Assembly (NCBI GenBank): GCA_036873135.1
Contig: JAPTYO010000020.1
Location: 3,278,081-3,342,080, forward strand
DNA length: 64,000 nt
Direction: 5' to 3'
From: Clarkia xantiana subsp. parviflora
Taxonomy: Eukaryota > Streptophyta > Magnoliopsida > Myrtales > Onagraceae
The stretch's first letter is position 1, and each line of letters starts with the position of its first letter. Positions 33,928 through 45,940 of the stretch are shown piece after piece. The notes below the pieces were generated by a model. It was not told the origin of the DNA. It saw only the letters and a program-made list of their open reading frames with translations, and ran no database searches. The position numbers were made by a program, and so were the translations under genes.

Positions 33928-36286
33928 ATGGAGAATTTTTTCAAGAGAAAATCAACCACCGAGGAACATTCAAACGTCAATAACTATGTTCAAACTTCTT
34001 CACATAAGGTATCGTACGCAAATGTTGTCTTGGAAGAGCTTGAAGGTGATCCTGGGTTAAGGAGAAGGATTTCAGAATATCATCATAATGATCAAGATGC
34101 AATTAGAAGAGAGTATATACTAAAAGGGCCATGTCAACCTCCTGAACATGATTTTCCTTTTAGGATATTGGAAGCAAAAAACGAAGATTTTGCTCTTCAT
34201 GGTTTAATGAGTATCCCAGTTGGTTGGAGCATAGCATAAAAAAAAGATGTTGTTTATTGCTTGTGCTGCTACCTTTTCAGGGGTACTAATTCTACAAAAG
34301 GGGGTGGAGATTCTTTTATCTTAGAAGATTTTACTTCTTGGAATAAAAAATCTGATTGAAAGAACATGTTGGGGGTGTCTTAAGTGAACACAATATAACT
34401 TGGAGAATTAGTCGTGCTTTGTTGAATCAAGAGCAAAACATTAATACCAACTTGGATAAACATGATGGTCAAAGTCGAAAGGTTTACCGCATTTGTTTGA
34501 CGGCATCAGTGGATTGTGCTAGATTTCTCTTGCGACAAGGATTACCTTTTCGGGATCATGATGAATCGAAAAATTCCAAGAATCAAGGTAATTTTTTGGA
34601 ACTCCACAAGTTTCTAGCTCGGCAAAATAAAGAGGTAGCTATGATTGTTTTGAAGAATGCCCCTGAAAATCATCAATTATACACTCCTACGATTCAAAAA
34701 GATATTGTTAGTGCTGCTGCAATAGAGACAAAACTAGCAATACTTAAGGAGCTTGGGAGTGAATGTTTCTCCATTATTGTTGATGAAGCTCGCGATGTTT
34801 CTAAAAAGGAACAAATGGCAGTTGCTTTGCGATTTGTGAATGCAAAGGGACGTATCATGGAGCGGTTCTTGCTGTAACACAAGTTGTAGACACTCGTTCT
34901 TTAACTTTGAAAGAAGCAGTTCATTCTATACTTTCTAAGAATGGGTTGAGTCTTTCAAGTGTCCTTGGGCAAGGATATGACAGAGTTAGCAATATGCGAG
35001 GTGAACTTAATGGTCTTAAAACTTTAATTTTGCAGGAGAATCCTTCCGCTTTTTATATTCATTGTTTTGCTCATCAACTTCAACTTACACTTGTTGCTGT
35101 TGCGACGTTAGAAGATCAAGTTCAATCCTTTTTTGATCATGTTCGTCAATTGATAAATGTTGCGGGTAGTTCATGCAAGCGTGTCGACAAGCTTCACGAG
35201 TTGCAACTTAAGAAAACTCGTGCACAATTGGATAATGGGGAAATTCAAAGTGGTCAAGGTTTAAATCAAGAGACCAGTTTAAAGCGAGCAGGAGATACTC
35301 GATGGAGCTCACATTTTTATTCACTGCAGAACTTAAGTGGTAAGTACTCTTCTGTTATTGGTGTACTCGAGATTATTAGTAAGGAAGCCGTGAATGGACG
35401 TCATGGATATGAAGCAAGAGGTCTAATAATAGTGATGCATACATTTGATTTTGTTTTCACTCTGCATCTGATGAGGAAAGTATTATCCATTACACATGGC
35501 TTGTCACAAGCATTGTAGAGAAAAGATCAAGATATTGTCAATGCTATGATCTTGTTGTAACTTTCCAAGCAAAAACTGCAGATGATGCGAGATAGCGGGT
35601 GGGATGATTTATTGAGTAAGACATCATTGTTTTGTACAAAACATGAGATTGAAGTTCCTGATATGAATGAGGTGTTTTCTGTAGTTGGGAGAAGAAGAAG
35701 AGATCATGAGAAACTAGTTGTAGATCATTATCGGTCATGATTTTTCTATGTAGTTTTAGATAATCAGCTTCAAGAATTGAATGATCGATTCAGTGAGACA
35801 ACTACAGAAATGCTCTTGTGTGTGGAGTGTTTTAGTCCAGCTAACTCATTTTCCGCATTTGATGAAGAGAGATTGACTCACCTTGCTCGGTTTTATCCAA
35901 GTGATTTTTCTGATATGGAGTTACTTGATTTAGAAGAAGAGATTCAGACATACATTTATGATATGAATGAAATCGAAGAATTTTCACATATTAGTGGAAT
36001 TGGAATGCTTGCAGAGAAACTTGTGGAAACACAAAGGAATCTTTCTTATCCATTAGTTTATCGACTCTTGAAGTTAGCTTTGCTTTTGCCAATTGCCACT
36101 GCAACTGTGGAAAGAGATTTTTCAGGTATGAGTATTGTGAAAGATGCTTCGGCAAACCGGATGAGTGATGACTCCTTGAACGATAGAATGGTCACTTACA
36201 TTGAAAAATATGTGTCTGACAGTGTTGATAATGAATTGATTTTACAGAGATTTCAGAAGATGAGGCCTCATAGGCATATACAGTGA
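33928..36286 (+). pseudogene. Broken hAT transposase (TTF-type / ZMYM1-like)
   Basis: Segments at 33928-34239, 34356-34877, 34907-35518 and 35777-36286 together follow the plant TTF-type hAT protein: N-terminal MENFFKRKS; DPGLRRRISEYH and KGPCQPPEHDFPF; DCARFLLRQGLPFRDHDES; the catalytic-region motif DEARDVSKKEQM; YDRVSNMRGELNGLKTLI with HCFAHQLQLTL; SGDTRW-type AGDTRWSSHF; and a C-terminal dimerisation region with LALLLPIATATVERDFSGM. Stops and frame changes at about 34237, 34354, 34875, 35516 and 35558 break it. An intact copy normally has about 700-800 residues and moves the element by cut and paste. Confidence 0.9.
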
Positions 36287-37160
36287 CAAGTATTTTACTT
36301 TCACTTTTTCTAATATAATATTAATGATAGAATTTTAGAAAGTTAAAGAACTGAAATAATTGCACATTATATTACAGCATCCAAAAAGGAAGAGGATAGA
36401 AGACGCATCTGTTTTATGCTTCGAGAGTCTAAGTGGGAATTTGTGGTATTTTGTATAATGTGATCTTACTTTTGTTAGAAGGGTATCATTTTAGATATTA
36501 ACTTTGGTTGTACGGATTGATTAGTACGATGTACTCTTTGTTATATAAATGAAGTTAGAGTTTTATTATATTTTATATTGTAAGTTCTGACCCGTATTAA
36601 TACCGATTCGGTTCGTCAATTTTTTTCCATAATACCGCACTAGGAACCCACTTAGCTGGGTTCCTAGATCCGCCACTGGGAACGGCAGATCGCTGGTTCT
36701 TCTCGCTTCCATGCGGGAGTGTAACCTTCGTAACTCCCGGAACTTCTTCGTAGTGGCTCCGTTGGCCATATTTGAAGGCAAAATTCATACAGCGATATAT
36801 GGGAGAGTGCACGCTCCTAAAGGGGTCGAACACATTGAACGACGTACAGAAGAAAAACGAGGAATCGTTGGCGGACTACTACATCCGTTTCAACCAAAAT
36901 ATCACTGACATTCAAGGCAGTTTGACAGAAGAGGAGATAGTTCGAGCTTTCATAAATAACTTGGGTCGTAAATGATATGCACTCGCCGAGAAAATGTCCA
37001 AACGTCCTGCTGAGACACTTGAAGAACTGGCATCAAGAGTAAAAGAATTCGTGGACCTGGAGAGGTTCAGGCAACAAAACAAGGCTAAGTTGAGTGCTGC
37101 CCGTGCAAAGGACAACAACAAGCCAGCGAGACCACCGCAAGGCAACCAAAAAAATAGGCA

Positions 37161-37496
37161 GTGACAACCACAACAGAAAAACCATTTCAATCGGACTTCC
37201 AAAAGCCCAAAGAGATTAATCTTGCAGAATGCATTCCTTTGAAAGCGCCACTGTCTGTTATCTTTAAAGATATGAAAGAAACCAAACTGTGGAAATGGCC
37301 TTTTAATTTCCGCAAGGGTCCGTTGGGAAAAGAAGAAAACAAGTGGTGTGAAAACCATGAGGTATATGGCCATGAAACGGACAACTGTGTAAGTTTAAGA
37401 TTTCGCATAAACAATTTCGTGCTGAAAGGAGAACTGAAGCATTACGTCGACCAATGTGACAAACGTCCAAAGAAGGCCAACGCGGAGTCGTCATGA
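37161..37496 (+). pseudogene. Gag CHHC-knuckle module of the decayed element
   Basis: Contains SVIFKDMKETKLWK and the knuckle WCENHEVYGHETDNC (C-x2-H-x4-H-x4-C), closely similar to the two modules of the gag-only element at 12762-14348. It lies just after the gag core, so it probably formed the nucleocapsid end of gag. Confidence 0.8.
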
Positions 37497-37517
37497 AAAG
37501 GTAAAGGAAAAGAAAAA

Positions 37518-38528
37518 GTGAATGATAACCCATCTCCTGTCAAAAGAGGAGTAATCAACGTCATTCACGGAGGACCAGCTGTCGGGGGTCACGTGTCTAA
37601 TTCAAGAGAAGTCTACGCATCACAAGTAAAGACACTTCCTAAATATGGGAAGCGACGCCAACCCGAAGAAGACGACGTTGTCATCCAATTTTTAAGAGAG
37701 GACATGAAGCACATTGTCTACCTTCATGAAGACGCCCTCATCATTACAATGGACATAACTGGATATGACGTGAAGCGCATTCTAGTAGACGGAGGTAGTT
37801 CTGCCGACGTATTGCATGTTGGAGTACTTGAACAATTGGGGAAAACGATAGCAGAACTTACTCCCGAGACCTTCACTTTGTTTAGCTTTGCAAGTGCTGC
37901 AACCTGTCCCCTGGGAACAATCACATTACCAGTCATCTTTGGAGAAGGGTGGAAAACACTTAGCGTCAACGTCACCTTCGTGGTGGTAGAAGCTCTAGGA
38001 GCATACAATGGAATCTCAGGAAGGACAACGATAAACCCTTACGAGATCGTTCACCAAAAGATGAAGTTTCCAACAAAAAACAAGATTGGCGAAGTACTCG
38101 GAGATCAGACAACGACACGAAAGTATTATTTCAACGCATTGAGAAGCAGACAACACGTCGCGATAGCAATGGTCGACACTTGCAAGAAGAGAAGATTGAA
38201 CACCGAGTCCGGTATTGAAGAAAGTAAGGAACAAATTTTAACCCCTGTAAGTCTGCCGGAGAGAGTCTGCTTCCCAACATGGAAAAGTGTTTGGGACATC
38301 AAGCAAGGACAAAATGAGCCAATAATGAGTTATTTCATAAGGTTTGCTTACAACGCCGCTTTGGTTAGAGCAACGAAGGGAGATGTGAATAACGCATTCT
38401 TCTTACACATGAATGCTCAATCTTTCCTCCTTTTCGGAAGAATTTGTGGATGGCAAACCACTGATATGATGGCAGACTTAAAAGATAAGCTGGAAACTGC
38501 AATCGCATGTGAACGGGAACTGGGATGA
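37518..38528 (+). pseudogene. Retroelement aspartic-protease-like region
   Basis: 336 open residues. The central part has the retropepsin-like pattern of plant gypsy elements: VKRILVDGGSSADVLHVGVL, a following LPVIFGEGW strand and a YNGISGR motif, then MKFPTKNKIGEVLGDQ. The usual DTG/DSG triplet is DGG here, which may reduce or abolish activity. After about residue 230 the sequence turns gag-like again (SVWDIKQGQNEPIMSYFIRF), suggesting a rearranged or duplicated gag piece. No RT follows. Confidence 0.7.
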
Positions 38529-38587
38529 GGTACACCTCTCAGCCAGGAAGGGGAAATTCAAGCTGACAAGCGACCAAACGGAGTCAC

Positions 38588-38857
38588 ATGCGTCAACAAC
38601 GATTACATCTTCACTCCTTTAAACACAGAGGTGATGAAATATACGTTAGCCTCCTAGAGAACAAGCTTTCCTCGCCACTCGAACCAAAGACAGCTTTTCT
38701 AGGTAAGAATATTGATGAGTGGTGTAAACACCACAAGACATGGGGGCACAACACTAATGATTGCCTGTCTCTAAGATTGGAGATTGAAGAGATCATCGCG
38801 CTAGGCGCACTAAAGAGTTATGTGGCGCACAGCTACCCCGTTCCGTCATCAAGCTAA
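38588..38857 (+). pseudogene. Second CHHC-knuckle fragment of the decayed element
   Basis: EWCKHHKTWGHNTNDC followed by LRLEIEEIIALGALKSYV, the classic gypsy knuckle C-x2-H-x4-H-x4-C with its trailing helix. It corresponds to the degenerate third knuckle at the C-terminus of the 528-residue protein in the gag-only element. Confidence 0.7.
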
Positions 38858-39479
38858 CCATGAAGGCGGCAAACACATCATCCATCCCTTTATCTCCATT
38901 TATGCTTATTTACTCTAAGTCTTTTTAGATTTAATGCGGTAGTACTCTAGTGTAGTTTACGCTTTTTAGCTCTACTACATTTCAGAAGGAGAGATCTGTT
39001 GACACCTTCCTGCAACTCGTTGTACATATACCAAGAACCTAATGAAATCAATCTACTTTCGTAGGTACATTACTACGTTATACATGCTACTTTGGAATTA
39101 CGCCAAGTAGTAAACTAAGCACGTATTACTCGCATCAACAATACAAGCTATCACGCTATCTGAAAACAATCGACTTATATTATACAACGTCGACATATCT
39201 ATTATCAATAGTGAGTACATAAACGTTCTCTATCTATAATGACGACTACTCTAAATAGCGTCGACAACTCACTACATCTTGAGTCCAAACCAAGATTTAT
39301 CTACAAGTGACATGCTGCGACATCCTCCTTGCGAGGGCAACCCCATGTTCACAACTAAAAAATGGCATGCTGCGAAATCCTCTTGTTAGAGGCAAATCCT
39401 CATGTTCATAGCCATTCCCTGAGTTTAAAACAGGATGCGGCAACATTCAAAGGGACTGATCACCCCGACATGGTAGACG

Positions 39480-39700
39480 TCCTCTTGTTAGACGACAACC
39501 CCATGCTATTATAAAGTATGCTTCCCCAACGCGGGTTGATACATCATGGCACGACATCCTCTCGTTAGAGGGCAACCCCATGCTATTACAAAGTATGCTT
39601 CCCCAACGCGGGTTGATACATCATGGCGCGACATCCTCTCGTTAGAGGTCAACCCCATGCTATTACAAAGTATGCTTCCCCATCGCGGTTGATACATGCT
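39480..39700. repeat. 77-bp tandem repeat, about 3 copies
   Basis: TATGCTTCCCC recurs at 39517, 39594 and 39671. The unit contains the reverse complement of the motif in the 171-bp duplication of the gag-only element, as expected from the opposite orientations. Confidence 0.88.
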
Positions 39701-39789
39701 AGCAGGGGCGCACCCTGTTTGAAAAACTCACCAAACTTACAAGTCGAGTCTTGTACAACGCTATTTTTCCCCTGAGCATATAACAAAAT

Positions 39790-40320
39790 AAAACACACCA
39801 AATGCAGCAAGTAGTGTCTTGCCACAACGTCGCCTTGGAGTGGACCAATAGACGGAAAAAACTGCAAGTCGCTCTAACGCGGTCTTGTACAGCCCTTCTG
39901 GACTAACCATGGAGAGGTGTAGTAGCATCGCAGGGTAAGTACTGGAATAGCCACGGAAAGCCTTGCAACAACGTCACGCGGGGTATGCCCAACTGACGGA
40001 TGAAAAAACGCATAGCATAGAGCAAGTAACGTCTTGCCACAACGTCGCCTTGAAATGGTTCAAGAGATGGTAAAAACTATAAGGCATATTGATACGACCT
40101 TTGTTCCGCCCCTTGGGTTAAACAAGTGGAGGCGTAGTAGCATTGCAAACTAAGTACGGGTCTAGCCATGGAAAGCTTTGCAACAACGTCACACGGGGTG
40201 TGCCCAACTGACGGATGGAAAAACACATGTATAGAACAAGTAGCGTCTTGTCACAACGCCGCCTTAGAGTGGAACTAAGAGACGGTATAAACTAATGTCT
40301 TGCCTAGCTAAGACGACTCT
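39790..40320. repeat. ~215-bp tandem repeat, about 2.4 copies
   Basis: Segments around GTCTTGCCACAACGTCGCCTT recur at 39816, 40031 and 40245 with moderate divergence. It lies in the non-coding part of the decayed LTR element. Confidence 0.8.
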
Positions 40321-40715
40321 ACTACATGCCAAGTGCTAGTGCCAAGTGCCCTCGTGCCAAGTGCTAGCGCCGAGTGCAATGCTATCCCATGATCTTGCGT
40401 GTTACTATCTATAAACACGACAAGTGCTCGATACACTCATTACGCCATTCCTCGGGTTTAAAACAAGATGGGCACTCATGACACTTAGCGACGCACGTCC
40501 TATGGTCACAACTACAGATGTTATATCCACCATAACAAGGAGATCAATCCTATCATGCAAGTCCAATGTATACGGACAACTACGATAACACAATGTATGA
40601 AATACTACTAACAAGTTATCATGCATTTCTACTACGATCATGTCTGGTCTAGACAACAAAATCCCAAGCAAGCAGAATATAAACAAAGGTTCAAGGTTCA
40701 ACTCCCAGAGCAACC

Positions 40716-43166
40716 TCAACCCATAACTTGGGGAGCAAAAACTATGTACAAGAGTTTGATATACTCATGAAAATCAACCTGGCGCCACTCGCGAGGTGTC
40801 GCCATCTCCAGCTTGCTCGGGGGCAACTTCCATAATCTCAGCAACGGTGATAACAAGGTTGATACCACCATCATCATTGAACAACATCTCATAATTGGCA
40901 TCCTCAAGTGCCAAGCGACGCAAAGCGTCAACATGTCCAACAACATAAACCGCGTAAGGACCCAACTTGTCAAAAGGAAAATCGGGGGGCAAGAATACTC
41001 ACCCTGCGGATGTAATCCTCTGCAGATTCTCTCATCAGCTTATCCGACTTCACTACGCGGCCGCATCAATCGCACTAGCAAAGGCATGGGTAGTCCGATA
41101 CTCAGCAAGTCCTTCCGCTTTGCCTGCCTTATAGCCCTCCTCGCATGCAGCACGCAACGCTACCTCATGCGCGTTAACATCCTCCGTGATCTTCTTCTCG
41201 AGGGCGACGATCTCTGCCTCAAGCTCGACAACTCGAGCCCAACGAGAAGTATAACGAGCCTCAAAATCCGCGGCCTTCGAGCTAAGGGTGTGCGCCTTCT
41301 CTTTGGGTTGAGCAAGCTCGCGACGGATGGCGTCGCACTTTTCAACTGCAGCCCGCTTCTCGCTCGTAAGTTCCATCACGAAGGACGACATGTTCACCAT
41401 GTCGACAACGACCTGAAAACAACGCAACAACAAACAAGGCATACAGGTGTTACAACAATACATGCATTCATACAAATAATGAAAAAGAGAAGATACTCAC
41501 GGGAGCGAATCGAGATAAGGCACTCTCAACATAGGCATGCGCCTCCTCATCAATCGACGGCCGAATACGTCGATCGCCAGGAGGGATGCACCTTTGCAGC
41601 ACTCGCACGCCTACCTCCGGAATACTAAGTTTGGAATCCTTAGCAAATCGAGGATCACCAGTAGCAAAGGGCGTCCAATCACTCCCAGAAATGTCACCCT
41701 CCAAAGGACGAATCAAGTCAGCACGTCCAAGCGCTGTAAAGCAAACAACAATAGAAATATGGAAACAATAATCAAAATAATGCAAGGATAGGAAAAGAAA
41801 GAAGCACTCGATACATACATCGGCGAGGAGTACGCTCCTCCGCGGGTCGATCCCTCGATCGGGGGGCAGAAGGCGCCTCTGTACGACCTTCCACTCCTAG
41901 TTTGGCTTGCCGCACCGACCTTAGTGCGCTTTGGTTCACTCGAGGCACACACCACCGCGTCGGATCTCTTAGCAGATATGCTGGAGATAGGAGCATGAAC
42001 AACGCGCTCAGTCACGAGAGTCGAGCGACCTGCAAACAAAGACAAGTTAAGAACAACAACATGAAAGAATAGTAAGATAAATGAAAATCACAAGGAAATA
42101 TCTTACTCATCAATCCCTTGCCGCGGCCATGTCCAGAAGCCTTAGGAGTGGGTGGAGCAGGAGACGACGCGACCTTCTTAGTAGAAGAGATAACACGAGC
42201 AGGATCCGTATGCAAGGACGAGCTCTTTCCATCAAACCAACCTACATCACAACATAATAGGAAGTTATGAAGGCTTTCAGCATACCGAATCCTCAGAAGA
42301 AAGCACATGAATCCCGGCATCAATCAACTCCTGGTCTGATGCACGCAACAAACACTAATAAGTGTGCGCCTGCTTACATTGATATATGTGCTTCAAGACC
42401 TTCCTATCCGCAGAAGAGAGCTCAAAGAAAGTGGGGCGGGATCAGCATCCGTAACATGCGAGGTATCCCAAGTAGTGCCAACATCACACACAAAGAAGTA
42501 TTGATCTTGCCAATGAGAGTCGGAGCGGTCAGCCTTCGCGGCAAGCCTGACATCACTATCCCACTCTGCGTCTCCAAGGCCAAGTGTCGCGAACCCCTTC
42601 TCTTGTAAACAAGGCCAACACATTTTCATGCTACACAACCCTGTTACATCTGGACGCAGAAGTTGGTAGAAGCAACAGAAGATAACTGTAGAGTAATGCC
42701 ATGACTGCTGATGAAATAGTACACAGAAATAAGTCCACACGCGGAGTCCCGCAGAAGCAAGATCCAAGGGTAAGATCTGATAAAATTGGCAGAGATCAAC
42801 TAAGTCTGGACAATAAGGAAAGCGCATGCCCTCCTGAATCTGCCCCAAGTAAACAGTGGACAAGTCATCTGGAGGTACCGTAGGTTGACCTTGGATGACG
42901 CATGGGAGCACGTCAAAAGGAAATACAGCTTCCAAGTATGGACAAAGTCTGGAGGTAGAAGTGCCCCACATATATCGCTCCTCGTTTATCCGGTTGATAC
43001 CAAAGTACTGTGTCACCTCTGTCGTCTCTAGTTCAACTGTAGACTCTAGGGTGTAATCAACATCAACTAACTCGTCATCCGAAACTGCTGTCAAGTCGGC
43101 CTCGGATTCGTCACCGACGTCTGAACATAAAGTAACTTGCGGAAAAGGAATGGGAGACTTACTCAT
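40716..43166 (-). pseudogene. Antisense multi-exon gene of the LTR element (gypsy-type 'transposase-28'-like)
   Basis: Runs opposite to the host element. Probable exons by consensus and open frame: 43166-42377, 42241-42117, 42029-41819, 41733-41501, 41412-41003, and a last piece at about 40996-40716. Exon 1 carries a domain with QIQEGMRFPYCPDLVDLCQF and ASAGLRVWTYFCVLFH, resembling the plant 'putative gypsy type transposon' family. Exon 5 is a coiled coil (SKAADFEARYTSRWARVVEL). The third exon has a basic linker (SEPKRTKVGAASQTRSGRS). An apparent two-base insertion near 42410 ends the frame in exon 1, and a stop lies near 41060 in exon 5. Function unknown; not needed for reverse transcription. 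Confidence 0.7.
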
Positions 43167-43950
43167 AACGACTATCTTAGACCAAGTACGAGTGCGAACT
43201 CAAGAAAAACCACCCTGTCGCTCCAACCTACAAGTGCAAATAACAACTTGATCAACGCGCGCATACGCGACAGTCACCCATGCGAACACTAAGTAACAAA
43301 CACTCTCCATATGGAGACAACTACATGTCTACAGACTTGTTAGTCTTTATACATCACATAGTGAACATTCCCTGCGGGGGGCAACTCTATGTCGACATGG
43401 GCCTCGTCCCGACACCTACGTGCTTTACGTGATCTACACCCGTGTACATGATACTACGCCTTTACTTAAGGTAAAAAGTGCGAATATGATTATGACACTA
43501 ACATTTATACTTGCATGTATCTTCTAATTAATGCAGGACTACAACATGTGTATTGACGTACAAGGAAGAAATCTAAGTTTTCAAGTGGTTACAACACGCG
43601 CGCTGAGTGCGCACGCGTCAAGCACATACATGACAAACGACGAGCTTACATAATTCTACACTATTGCTTAATGACTACAATACATGCTTCAACGCGCTTG
43701 AAAAATTCTAAGTGCTCAAGATACTACATCACGTACGCTATGATCATGTATATGACAAGTGACGCCCGCGGTGAACACGCGTGCAATGGTCACATCCGCG
43801 ACATGTGTCCCTACCTACTCATGTGATTAATCAAGAGAAGATTGAATTCAACTTCTACAACTATCATGATTATGATGTCAAGTGGACGCATGCATGATTT
43901 GACGACATGCTAGTCACTATACTAGTATGGTCATGGGGCTAAACTATCGA

Positions 43951-44110
43951 GAAATATTTTCTAAGTGTTTCACCATGATAGCAGACGACAGGTAGCAAGC
44001 GTCAACTTTCAAGAAATATTTTCTAAGTGTTGCACCATGACAGCAGACGACAGACGACGAATGTCAAGTAATAAGCATCAACTACCAAGATATATTTTCT
44101 AAGTGTTTTA
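43951..44110. repeat. Three spaced copies of the ATATTTTCTAAGTGTT motif
   Basis: AAATATTTTCTAAGTGTT-type sequence occurs near 43952, 44013 and 44088, followed in the first two copies by a shared CACCATGAT/CAGCAGACGAC stretch. The same core, inverted, is the palindromic centre of the 66-bp satellite in the gag-only element. Confidence 0.75.
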
Positions 44111-44159
44111 TTATGAGGGAGATAACAATGATAAAATATCAACTATCAACAATCAACAT

Positions 44160-45320
44160 CAAGAAGGTTTGAACACTATCTGCATCAAGGTGCAACATGT
44201 CAACGATGACCACCATACATGAGGGAAGTATTACTACTTACAATCATGTTTATAAATTTCCAGCACTTAGCCCAATATTGGCCGATTTTTAGAACTAACT
44301 TCTTGTAGGATTTTTAACAAACACCTTATGGGCACTCTAGAGTAATCTATTTCAAGAGATAATCAAGATCAAATTGGATCCAAACAAGGTTGCAAATGGT
44401 TTAGCCATACCCGAAATTGAGCTCACCACCTCAAGCCAATCGGACCACCACCAAAGGACGCCGAAAAATCCCACCTCCGCCGTAGAAGTCACGCGCCGCC
44501 GCCTCAACCACCGTGAGCTGTCCCCGTGCTGCCACAACTCCTTTTCGTTGTCCCGTCGCCGTGATGGTGATTAAATGTGGCCGACCAATGTGATTTAGCA
44601 CCCAAGTTTACTACACCAAGGTTTCTTCTCCTTCAAGAAATGAGAGTGGTCCTAAAAACTACTAAGTGTGGAGGCTTAACTAATGAATACTTTCTCTCTC
44701 TCTCCTTTCCACTAATAATATTTATACCTATGGGTTATCATTGATCCCTCTCTATTTTTTACAAGTACTTAGTAGCATGACTAAGTTTTTTTTTATACCC
44801 TTATTACAACATACATCATTTTAGACTCGACGTATGCAATCATGCTCATATGTTACATATCCATGATTTATTTATGGTCATCTCATCTATCTCAATCCAT
44901 GATCCACATTTTCATCATTAAATATTTGATTGCATGATTTTATTATCAATCATACGTCATTGCACCATGTATGTCCTCATTACTTTAAATGCACCCGTCA
45001 CGCCCGTGTCAGATACGTCCGTGTCTAACGCGTTCGCGGTCGGTATATTCTTAGGCATGTCAACATCCATAAATATGATCACATACATTTATAACTCTTC
45101 ACATACATTTATTGTATATACATATCTCTGCTACACTAACAATGTCAGCAAATGTCAAATTACTTGCAAAGAAAAATTAAGGATAGGCGAATTCAAGGCC
45201 CGCTTGCCCAGTTGACGACCAATCAGCCTCTGAGGTCAGCACCAAACCTAAATTGGGCATTTATCCTATCTTAAAATAGAGTCAAGCAAGGTTTGAACCA
45301 TTACTTGACTCTGGGGCATG
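44160..45320. other. Non-coding 3' part of the decayed LTR element
   Basis: Mostly AT-rich. A GC-rich stretch at about 44400-44575 (CACC/GCCG-rich, open on both strands) is unlike its surroundings and could be a captured piece or an insertion; no product was recognised. The end (45270-45320) mirrors the internal end of the gag-only element near 7856-7910 (paired TTGACTC motifs and a G-rich tract). Confidence 0.45.
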
Positions 45321-45935
45321 TGATGGATATCTGCCCAATTCGGGTTCGTATTTACGTTTCGGACTTCGTAAACACGTCAGAATCACGTATACGGATAGAA
45401 ACACGTTCCCGAGGGTCGAAACGGTCTGGACGCGCGACACAAGCGTCCGGATTGCCCTAGGCGATCCGGACCACGCCAGGATTACCCAAATCCGGCGTGA
45501 TCCGAGTCGTCGTTTAATTTGCGCGTGTTCCATTTGTGTTCGTACAATAAGTTAAAGTTTTCCAATAGCCAACCTTGATCAAACCAGACGACGGTTCACA
45601 CTTTCTTTTAAATCGGTGTCGAACCGCACAAAAACCGGGGTCGGTTCTAAGGTTGCCTATAAAAGAGATCTAGCCCACCCATTTTATTTTTTACATCCAC
45701 TTGAGATTGGCTTAGGAGCTCTGACTTCTCTCTAGCTTTCTCTCTCTAGAATTCTCATTTAGGCATCAGAGAGGGCTCAACCGGCACCACCCCCTCCTCT
45801 TCGTGCTGGTTACTGCCCCTGTGTGCAGGTTCGGACAACGAGCGTGAAGTAATGAGTGCAAGTAGAAGAACCCGACACAGCGATCAACTTAAGGATTTGT
45901 CAAGTCCGTTACGTCAAGCGGGTTTGGATGAAACA
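45321..45935 (+). repeat. 3' LTR of the decayed element
   Basis: 615 bp, TGATGGATAT...GAAACA. A promoter-like CTATAAAAG lies near 45658. Closely related to the LTR at 63156-63772 and distantly to that of the gag-only element, with shared first bases TGATGGATA and shared CCGGA clusters. Confidence 0.9.
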
Positions 45936-45940
45936 AACGG

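Larger units (their letters stand above)
33000..36678 (+). mobile_element. hAT transposon inserted in gag
   Basis: The left end CAGCGGCGGATCT and the right end (inverted) CAGTGGCGGATCTAGG are hAT-type inverted ends. The flanks are GGAACAGC (32992-32999) and GGAACGGC (36679-36686), an 8-bp target duplication with one mismatch, and the gag reading frame resumes across the insertion. It carries a broken transposase (33928-36286). A GGAACCCACTTAG motif recurs near both ends in opposite orientation. Confidence 0.92.
31959..37163 (+). pseudogene. Gag pseudogene, interrupted by a hAT transposon
   Basis: The N-terminus starts MTSNHPPPDNVNPQEKKKGP. A frameshift near 32170 moves into the frame with TPAMMAALEELLVF. 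Further on are a pre-core segment DDVPITRLTSKVLEAII, then the gag core (FPQTLAGTA at about 32970-33000). The core resumes after the hAT insertion at 36679 with ADRWFFSLP and continues through ESLADYYIRFNQNITDIQ and EEIVRAFINNLG. In-frame stops occur near 32893, 32915, 36750 and 36973, plus frameshifts. The core is the Ty3/gypsy Retrotrans_gag type. The pieces are non-functional. Confidence 0.8.
31560..45935 (+). mobile_element. Decayed gypsy-type LTR element with nested hAT insertion and antisense gene
   Basis: Plus-strand element: truncated 5' LTR (31560-31907), primer site (31910-31926), broken gag (31959-37163, split by the hAT element 33000-36678), knuckle (37161-37496), protease-like region (37518-38528), second knuckle (38588-38857), repeat-rich non-coding DNA (38860-40700), a separate multi-exon gene on the minus strand (43166-40716), more non-coding DNA, a G-rich tract before 45321 and a full 3' LTR (45321-45935). 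No RT, RNase H or integrase was seen. The left junction is truncated, so no target duplication can be checked; the right flank is AACGG inside a Helitron-type minisatellite. Extra antisense ORFs are known from Tat-lineage gypsy elements, which fits this layout. Confidence 0.85.
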
